64,000 bases of DNA, taken from the NCBI GenBank assembly GCA_036417435.1, contig CM070904.1, positions 15,296,835-15,360,834 on the forward strand, in the 5' to 3' direction. The notes under the pieces are model-generated. The model worked only from the letters and a program-made list of their open reading frames with translations. It made no database searches and had not been told where the DNA came from. The first letter of the stretch is position 1, and each line of letters begins with the position of its first letter. A program made the translations under genes and the position numbers. Shown piece after piece: positions 56,725 through 64,000 of this stretch. Source of the stretch: Inia geoffrensis. Its lineage: Eukaryota > Chordata > Mammalia > Artiodactyla > Iniidae.

Positions 56725-57470
56725 TGTCCAAATTCATTTGTCACTGGGAAAATGAAAGTTTAAAGCCATAGTGCAGTATACTAGACCCACCAGAAGGTTT
56801 ATAATGACAAAGAGACAATACCAAGTGATGGGGAAGATGCGGAGCAACAGAATTGACACACATTACTGGGGAGAGTGAATTGGTACAGCCACTTTGGAAA
56901 ACTGTTTGATAGCACCTACTATAGCTGACACAGTAATTCCATTCTTAGAGGTACACTCAAGAGAAATGAGTGCACAAGTTCACCAAAAGACACATCCAAG
57001 AATGTTCAGAGAAACACTATCCACAATGTCCCTAAATTGGAAACATCCCAAATACTCATCTACATTGAATAGAGTGATACATTTACACTATGGAATATTA
57101 TAGTATGTATTTGGAATGAATGAAATCCAAATGCAAGCCACAATGTGGATGGATCTGACAAACAAATGCTGATCAAAATAAGCCAGGTATAAAAAAGGCA
57201 CATAGTATATGATTTTATTTACATACAGTCCCAAACTGGATGAAACTGGTTTCTGGTGGTAGAAATCAGAATAGTGGTTCCCTGTAGTGTAGGAATGGTG
57301 ACTAGAAGGGGGCAAGACTCCGGGGGTCCTGAAAGTGTTCTGGTCTTGAACTGGCTACCGGTTATATGAGTGTGCTCAAGTTGTGAAAATGTACTGCATT
57401 CTCCACTTAAGATGATGCACTTTTTAATATGTTATACTCTAACAAAAAGTTAAATAAAATATACCATAAT
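56725..57470 (+). mobile_element. Old L1 (L1M-type) 3' end
   Basis: Blocks in order: 'GGTACAGCCACTTTGGAAAAC' (56881), 'ACTCAAGAGAAATGAGTGC', 'CACTATGGAATATTATAG' (57087), 'AAACTGGTTTCTGGTGGTAG', 'GAATGGTGACTAGAAGGGGG' and 'TGATGCACTTTTTAATATG', then an A-rich end. Sense orientation. Residual reading at 56894-57103 is an ORF2 C-terminal shadow. Confidence 0.82.
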
Positions 57471-57712
57471 AATAACAATAGCAACAAAACTAAGGCATCC
57501 AAAACTTCTTCAAAACTACCAGAAATTGAGGAGACAAAACAAATAGCTAGTGCAAGTCACTCAGTTTTTTTATATAAGAGCATTGTCCCACTTAGAGCTA
57601 GGTCCCAATGGACCATCTTTCTTTTACCATGTTCCAGTACCAGCCTGGTCACTTTTGTACCTGCTCTGTGGTCTCAGGCCCTCTCAGACTCGTGTCTGCT
57701 CTGCCTCTGAAA

Positions 57713-57775
57713 TTTTTAATGACAAAACATTCCCCTTACCCATACATGTGAGGAGCCATACATTTAGAATTGTTG
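57713..57775 (+). repeat. 63-bp direct duplicate, copy B
   Basis: Partner of 55344-55406 at 2369 bp distance, three mismatches. It runs straight into a 34-bp tandem pair. Confidence 0.85.
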
Positions 57776-57840
57776 GAAAGCATAGTCACTACAACAAATT
57801 AAGAAATTGGAAAACATAGTCACTACAACATATTAAGCAT
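57773..57840 (+). repeat. 34-bp tandem duplication
   Basis: Two units, TTGGAAAGCATAGTCACTAC... (57773) and TTGGAAAACATAGTCACTAC... (57807), differ at a few bases. Confidence 0.88.
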
Positions 57841-58055
57841 TGACCATGAGTTAGACAAGAGATTAAGTTAACATTATTTTATTGTATCTACCAAAAACTC
57901 TATAAGAAAGGTGCTTAATCCCTACTTTACAGATGAGGAAAGTGATGTTTAGAAAGATTAAGCCATTTGCCCAAAAGTATAGATAATGGATTAGTACCTG
58001 GATTCGAGGTAGGATTGACACCCATACTCTTAATCATTTGATCTTTTGTCTCTGA
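57841..58055 (-). repeat. MIR
   Basis: 'TCCCTACTTTACAGATGAGG', 'AAGATTAAGCCATTTGCCC', 'AGTACCTGGATTCGAGGTAGG' and 'CTCTTAATCATTTGATC' in reverse. Confidence 0.78.
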
Positions 58056-60490
58056 ATGAGGGCACAACACAGCGTTTGGGTTGCTGTTACATGCCTTCCA
58101 GAATCTCTGGACTTAGGTTTGCTTTTTGGCCTGTCCCTCAACATGTGTGCTGCCTAGCTAGTTACTGACACCCTACCTGTTCCTGACCTACAGCAGTGGC
58201 AGCATTCCAGGCTCCTGGCTGCACAGCCAGGACACCTGAGTGCTTTCAGACAATGTACTGTATATTCTGCTCCTGACATCCAGCTGGTGGCCTCTGTTCA
58301 TGGATCTGACATTGACAAGATCCAAGATTCCAAGAAAGAAACTGGATAGAAAGAGAAGGTCATACCTTAAAAGAAGGATTGGGGCCTATAGGAAGCTCCC
58401 AGTTTAAGTCTGCAAACCTCTGTGGGATTTTCATCCTTCATAGCTGAGTCCAGAGAAGAAAGTTGACTGAAAGCTGGAGACCACCCTTTGACAAAATATT
58501 TTTTTTAAAGGAAGTTCTCAAGTATTCCTGTTTTTTGGCATTTAGCTTTGTGGTATTTCAGAGATTTCTTGTTCTTAAAATCTGTTAGCAATCCCCAAAT
58601 CTACAAACAGGCTTTAGAAGATGGGAGTGGGGAAAGGAGTGAGAAAGATTGTTTCAGGAGCAATCCCTCTGAAATGAAAAGCTGAAACCTAAATTGGATA
58701 CAGCTGAAAATATCTCAATCCTGCAAGATTAGTCTTGACACACGCCCTGCAGCAGAAGCATTCTGTGTGTTAAAGGAATTACTCCAAAGGTTTTTCTTTT
58801 CTTATTTCCCACTTATTTTTCTGAAAAGCTGTCTTCTGAAACTCTGTGTTTTACACTAATGCAAAGCCTCTTTGGGTTATTGTCCAACATGTATTCCAAC
58901 AGGAAACATTTTCCTGGAGGCCATATTAAACAGGCTCCCTGGAATTTAGGCTAACCTGAGCCAGCATGAAGCATCAACACTCCAGGAATACTCAGCCCCA
59001 GCCAAGGAGACCTGAGTGACCACAGCAAGACAAAAAGTCAGCCACATGAAAATTGAATAGGACCAATCAAATCATTGCTTTGTCCTCCAGGGAGCTGTCC
59101 TGATTTCCTATTTCACGTCTTTTGGTTTTGTAAGGATCTAATACCAAAACCCTCACCACTTCCTCTTTGAAGTTCCTCCAAATTTCAGAGTTTTGCAGAC
59201 AGGGGTGTTGTTTGCTGGATTCTGATCCAAGTCAATGGGATAATCTGTCTACTCTCATTATTAAGAATCTCTGTTCTCATCTCTGTTTGGATGTCTGCTT
59301 TTCAGATTTATAAAATAGCAGCAAGCTGAAAATGGGTTTGAATAGAATATTAGGGAAATGGAACTTCAGTTGAGCAGGATGCTTGCTCTTATTTTTAAAA
59401 AGGTCTGGGTCATACCAGATGCCTTAAAACCAAGTGGACCATGGGACATCAGCAAAAGAGGGGACAGTGTTTGGGAATCAAGCCAAATTCAAACCCTTCT
59501 GCAGGGCTTAGTCCCCCAAAATGCTGGTTCACATCTTCCAAACACCAAAAAAATTTACTTTATAAAACCAGCCAGATCTAATCTGAACTACCCTATTGGT
59601 TCCAGCAATCTACAGTTATTGTACTCTGCCAAGAGGACTTTTCCTCAGGCACACTCTTCAGGAGAGTCATATAGTCTATTGGCGTAATGGTCCTTTTTCA
59701 AGAGAAGTATTTCATTTTAATAAAAATGTGTACCACCATATTTAATCAATCAGGCTGATTGACAACAGCAATAGCTGAGTCTTGCAGCAGATGCTGCTGC
59801 TACCTCATTCTTATTCCAGTTTCATTTCTCAATCAAATCCATGTGTAAAAAACATAATGTGCTGCCAACACAATGTAATAAAACCTCAACTGAAATACAC
59901 ACCAGCGCGACAGAAACTGATAACTCCAAGTATGGGAAAAGTTAACTTCAGAAAAATCACTTCTGACACCCTACTATTCAAGTTTTATGGACAAGAGATG
60001 CATCATCTCAACTATAGCTAACATGAATGGACCAAATTCATGGATTTGTCCTGAAACAGAAAATAATCATTTCTAAAGCAACGTTTTCCAAAAGCTGGCA
60101 GAAGAAGCCTTTGTAAACAGCCCAGAAACCATCCTCAAAATTGGCTGAGTTTGAGATGCACCCTTTGTGTCACAGAGCAATAAATTAGTACTTGAGCAGC
60201 ATTTTTTTTTATGGTGGTGCAGACTGGTTAAAGATGATGTATCACTGGTTGTCACAGATTGAACCAGCAGTTTCCAAAGTTAATTATACATAAAGGAATA
60301 AAGGTAACCTAATTATAGCAGTATCAGGACAGAACCCAGTTACTGCACTCAAATTCTGAACTCCAAATTTCAGACTGGGGGAATTGCATGTATTTCCCTG
60401 GTGCTTTATTCTTACAAAAGCATGAGTTAGGGAGCAGAGATATGAGTGCCTGTAAAAAGGGATGTATCCATTGTCCAGAGGTCTGTAATT
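58056..60490. other. Long unannotated stretch
   Basis: About 2.4 kb with ordinary composition and no repeat, gene or motif cluster that I can name. Short open frames (59358-59687, 59782-60021) resemble nothing known. T run near 58500-58508 and 60201-60209. Confidence 0.4.
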
Positions 60491-60492
60491 AT

Positions 60493-60815
60493 ACTGGGTT
60501 GACTAGTGTCCCCCTAAAATTTATGTCCCCCTCAGAACCTCATCATGTGAACTTATTTGGAAATAGGGTCTTTGCAGATGTAACTACAGTTGAGATGAGG
60601 TCAGACTGGATTAGACTGGACTCATCCAGTGACTGGTTCCCCTATAAGAAGGTCATGTGAAGACACAGACATAGAGCCACAGCACAGTGTGGAGATAGAC
60701 TTGAGGCAAGTGAAGACAGAGGCAAAAGTTAGAGTGATTCAGCTACAAGCCAAGAAATTTCAAGGGTTTCCGACAACCACAGAAGTTAGGAAGGGGCAAA
60801 GCATGTATTGCACAA
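60493..60815 (+). mobile_element. Partial MaLR-type LTR (MLT1-like)
   Basis: 'GGGTTGACTAGTGTCCCCC', 'GAACTTATTTGGAAATAGGG', 'CTTTGCAGATGTAACTACAG', 'CCCCTATAAGAAGGTCATG' and 'GATTCAGCTACAAGCCAAG' give the 5' two thirds of an MLT1 LTR. The 3' third is lost. Confidence 0.75.
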
Positions 60816-61041
60816 TGCAATAATGCCAACTTTTGAACAATTACATGGCAGTGATTTCCTCCAAGGAGTTCATTCACAGCTGGGCACAATATGGCCAAAT
60901 AGTCAATGTCACAAAAGAACTTGGCATCACAGAAAGGCTTTAGTCATAGGTAATATTTAGCAATGAAATACAGGAAGCCATCTTTTTTTCAAGGTGGCAC
61001 TTAACATAGGAGTTCTTCCTACCAAAAGTTAAGAAAGTCTA

Positions 61042-61319
61042 GGGACTTCCCTGGTGGTCCAGTGGTTAACAATCTGCCTTCCAATGCAGGGGGCATGGAG
61101 TCGATCCCTGGTCGGGGCAACTAAGATCCCACATGCCATAGGTCAACTAAGCCCGCGTGCTGCAACTACTGAGCCCACACACTCTAGAGTCCACACACCA
61201 CAAATAGAGAGAAGCCTGCATGCCACAACAAAAGATGTTGCATGCTGCAACAAAGGTCCCGTGTGCCAGAACAAAGATCCTGCGTGCCACAACTAAGACT
61301 CAACACAGCCAAATAAATA

Positions 61320-61348
<29 letters not shown>
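61042..61348 (+). mobile_element. Bov-tA/CHR-2-like tRNA-derived SINE with tandem-repeat tail
   Basis: Head GGGACTTCCCTGGTGGTCC with GGTTAACAATCTGCC, box B variant GTCGATCCCTGG, and the body 'GATCCCACATGCC'. The 3' part holds four 21-22 bp units (starting 61219, 61241, 61262 and 61283), then (AT)n and a T run. Target duplicates AAAGTCTA at 61034-61041 and 61349-61356. Distinct from the seven CHR copies. Confidence 0.9.
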
Positions 61349-61350
<2 letters not shown>

Positions 61351-61356
61351 AGTCTA

Positions 61357-63404
61357 CACAAAGTCTTTCTACAGGAGACCCATGCACAAGAAGACTCCTC
61401 TAGACAGTTGCAGCAGGCAACTACAGTTACAGAATTTGCTCAGCTAAGTGCATGACTAATTGGAGTGATCACAACTACAGCTCTAGAATATGGCTGACTG
61501 AGATTCACTATCAATGCCAATCTCAAGCAATTGCAACCAGAGTGAGAAGCCTGCACAGTTAGCATATCAACCTTTACAGAAGGATGTGACCAGCCCACTG
61601 TGAACTGACCTGGATCCATGTGGGATGTAGAAGAAAATTCAGGAGAGGCACACTCCTGAAGAGTTACACAAGATCTAGTAAGCCATCATGGAACGCTAGG
61701 AGCCTGCTCTGGTTACATTTGCATCTAGTTACTGCACGTGCATACCTGTCTCAAGCTCATTGTTGGTAACCTGTCCAGGGTTCCTTCTGCACTATGGGTT
61801 TGGTTCTTCTCAACTCAATACCTTTTGACTTTATGAAGTCCTCAGAAAAGAAGCCTTTTGGGTATAGTGAAAGAAAACCAACTGGCCCAGAGTCCAGATG
61901 AAAACCACAGTCAAGAAATACACAGCTCAAGTACACAGACCTTTTATAGAAGAATGTAGCCTAAATGAGAACTTTTGCTGAGTCTGGAAGCAGGAATGTG
62001 ATTCTCTGGAAAAGAGAGTGGATCCGTAGTCCATTAGAGAAATCTATAAGTCTACAACTGATTTGTAGTTCCTTTAGTTCCTCGTCTGATCACACAGAAA
62101 AATATATTTCAGTATTTATAGAGATTTACATTCTCCCATCTAAAAAAGAGTTATGCATTAACCTATTTTAGTGGAACACTTAGCTGACCACTGAATAGGG
62201 TAGTTTGGACTTTCTCAGGAATTCGATAGTGATAATTGGCTTCAACCCCTTTCTAGGCCAGCATTATCCCTAGTGTTCAGAATAAGCACCAAACATCTGA
62301 AGATTGCCTCAGCTCTCTTCTGGAACCAATGGAAAGCAATGGGTCAATCTATAAAGAGCTTTGAGTACACAAACCAGGAGGGTTTTGAAATATATTTTGG
62401 TTGTCCTGTGCCCAAGGCCCAAGGCACCAGACCTCCCTGGTAATGTCGGGTAGTAACCAGGCCCTCCAACCTTCCAATTTCTTGAGTCTCACAGACATGC
62501 TGTGAAGGTACTGGTTAGCCCAGGATATAGAAATGACTATTACACAATTTGGCTCTTTGGTTAGCATTTATTTGCTAGTCTCAATCCTCATGCTCCTAAC
62601 TACTGCAACCACAAACACACATATTTTTCCCAACACCTACACACACACACAGACACACTGTTCAGTAATGCCTGCAATCACTTTGTTGGCCTCTTATCTC
62701 CCTTACTGATCATATATCCCCTTATGTATGATACTATACCTCACATTTCAGGAACTAGACTTCTTTAACCAAGGTCTTTGATTGTCAATGCATAGCTGGC
62801 AGGAGACGGTTCTGCCTCTACATCCCACTTGCCCAAAGTTTTGACAACCCCAAAGGGTTACCCAAGCCTCCAGAAAGAGGAAAAGCTCAAGAGACTTTGT
62901 ACTGGTTGGGCCTTAGTAGGAAGGGGGAATGTCTAATTCAGCAGCCAAAGTATAAAAGCTAGAGTCGAGGCTTAATGGATAGCTCTAGGTAGAACAGGAC
63001 CAAGGATCTTAGCCACATGAGAAAGGTCAGGACACTAGAAACCATCAACCTCCTAAGAAAACACGACCTTGGTGTTCCTTACTTCTCACCTACCTACAAG
63101 TGGCTGGCATGTCAGCAGGGCATAGACACAAGAAGACTCACTTTGCACCCCCCCTTTAAGGACATGCATGAGAGCTGCACCCTGCCATACAGACACTGGC
63201 TGGGGACACCCCACTTGGCCTAGAAGGAATTTGTCAACCAAGGGTGAGAAGGAGAGAGCTATGGAGAAGCTAGTAGGCTAGGATCCAGGAAAGAAATCAC
63301 CTAGTCAATCACCCTGGTCAAGTGGCTTCATTTTCTCATATATAAAAGAGAAGCAACACTTGTCCAGGTAGGCTTGTGAGATGGAAGGACTCAGCACTGG
63401 GGCT
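61357..63404. other. Long unannotated stretch
   Basis: About 2 kb. No repeat or gene recognised. Short (AC)n at 62637-62655 (ACACACACACACAGACACAC). 63305-63360 may be a short MIR piece ('GTGGCTTCATTTTCTCATAT'). Confidence 0.4.
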
Positions 63405-63580
63405 TGACAGCCCTGATATTTCAAGTGAGCTCTGCCATTTCCTAGCTGAATATCTTGGACATTTAATTCTGAGTTGTAGTTTCCTCATCTGCAAAAATGG
63501 GGGTGATAACCGAACACAATAAATCATATGTATGAAGTTCCTGGCTTTAAACTGTAGGCGCTTATTAATGACAGCTACCA
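63405..63580 (+). repeat. MIR
   Basis: 'GAGCTCTGCCATTTCCTAGC', 'GTTTCCTCATCTGCAAAAATG', 'GGGGGTGATAACCGAACAC' and 'AGGCGCTTATTAATGACA' in sense. Confidence 0.82.
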
Positions 63581-64000
63581 CTATTATCGACTTCACAGTA
63601 ATCGTTACCGTAAACAGCAAGGAAGATCATGTATGGTGGTGATTATAAAGCTGTAGTCTCATTTTGACATCAACTTGTCACCCTCTTATAGTGGACACCT
63701 TGGAGAAGTGTACACTTCTTCAAAAGCTGTTGCTATTGCTCACAGAAAAAAAAAGCCTTCCTCTTTTGGGATTTTATTCATAATCAGTTTACAACCCCAT
63801 TTAAGATCTGCCTTATCACATGGTTTTGACCACAAAAATAATGTATCATTAATTCTGCCTCAGAGAATATATTCAGACTAGTATTGAGGTATTTTAAGAA
63901 ATAAAATATGACTTCAAAGACTAAAGATTTGTTCACACTGAGGAAAGTAAAAAAAATGTGCACAGTGTCCAAAGGAAAATTCAAAAGAGGACCACCAAAA
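63581..64000. other. Terminal spacer
   Basis: AT-rich, nothing recognised. Confidence 0.4.

Noticed and set aside
58262..58275. Second CTCF-like site CCAGCTGGTGGC
   Set aside because: T replaces the strongly conserved A at core position 6.
58056..60490. Processed pseudogene
   Set aside because: No poly-A tail, target duplicate or recognisable protein fragment.
61219..61300. CRISPR-like repeat array
   Set aside because: Direct tandem units without spacers, inside a SINE tail of a mammalian genome.

Overview
This window is mammalian, non-coding, repeat-rich DNA, almost certainly from a cetacean. I find no protein-coding gene, no exon I can defend and no structural RNA gene. The lineage call rests on eight tRNA-derived SINEs. 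Seven share the CHR-type head (start GGCTTCCCTGGTGG, tail GAGAGGCCCGCGTACYGC plus poly-A) that is abundant in whales and dolphins. The eighth has the related Bov-tA/CHR-2-like head. Several L1 copies are of a cetartiodactyl type, and I saw no ruminant Bov-B LINE. Placing it inside Cetacea is inference from repeat families remembered, not from a search.

Layout. 1-4030 is the 3' two thirds of a dead L1 (ORF2 onward, + strand) cut by the window edge. 4715-8490 is a pile of older L1 fragments in both orientations with two SINEs inserted. 8866-9600 holds a MIR and an L1 with a 5' inversion. 11133-12325 is a second, shorter L1 of the same family as the first. 12.6-26.7 kb is mixed: ancient hAT relics, MaLR-type solo LTRs, MIR and L2 pieces, an (ATGGTG)-type satellite at 24.4-24.7 kb, and a textbook CTCF core motif at 17869-17883. 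27057-27293 is another L1 with a 5' inversion. 31.6-32.5 kb is the most CpG-rich part of the window, with two CCAAT boxes and a (GT)n(GC)n tract. 34.4-35.3 kb and 40.4-40.8 kb are repeat-free, rich in homeodomain-type motifs, and look like conserved developmental enhancers. 44.5-46.0 kb is an antisense L2. 48.4-53.5 kb is a nearly full-length ancient L1 on the minus strand, split by a hAT element. The last 10 kb is mostly anonymous sequence with a few relics.

There are no genes here to work together. The functional content, if any, is regulatory: a candidate CTCF site, a candidate CpG-rich promoter or regulatory element, and two or three candidate enhancers. The rest is a stratified record of insertions: MIR and L2 oldest, then L1M, hAT and MaLR LTRs, then cetartiodactyl L1, then CHR SINEs, the youngest being the copy at 22189 with a 42-nt pure A tail. 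I found no convincing undescribed biological system. The most unexplained item is a 63-bp near-identical direct duplication at 55344 and 57713.
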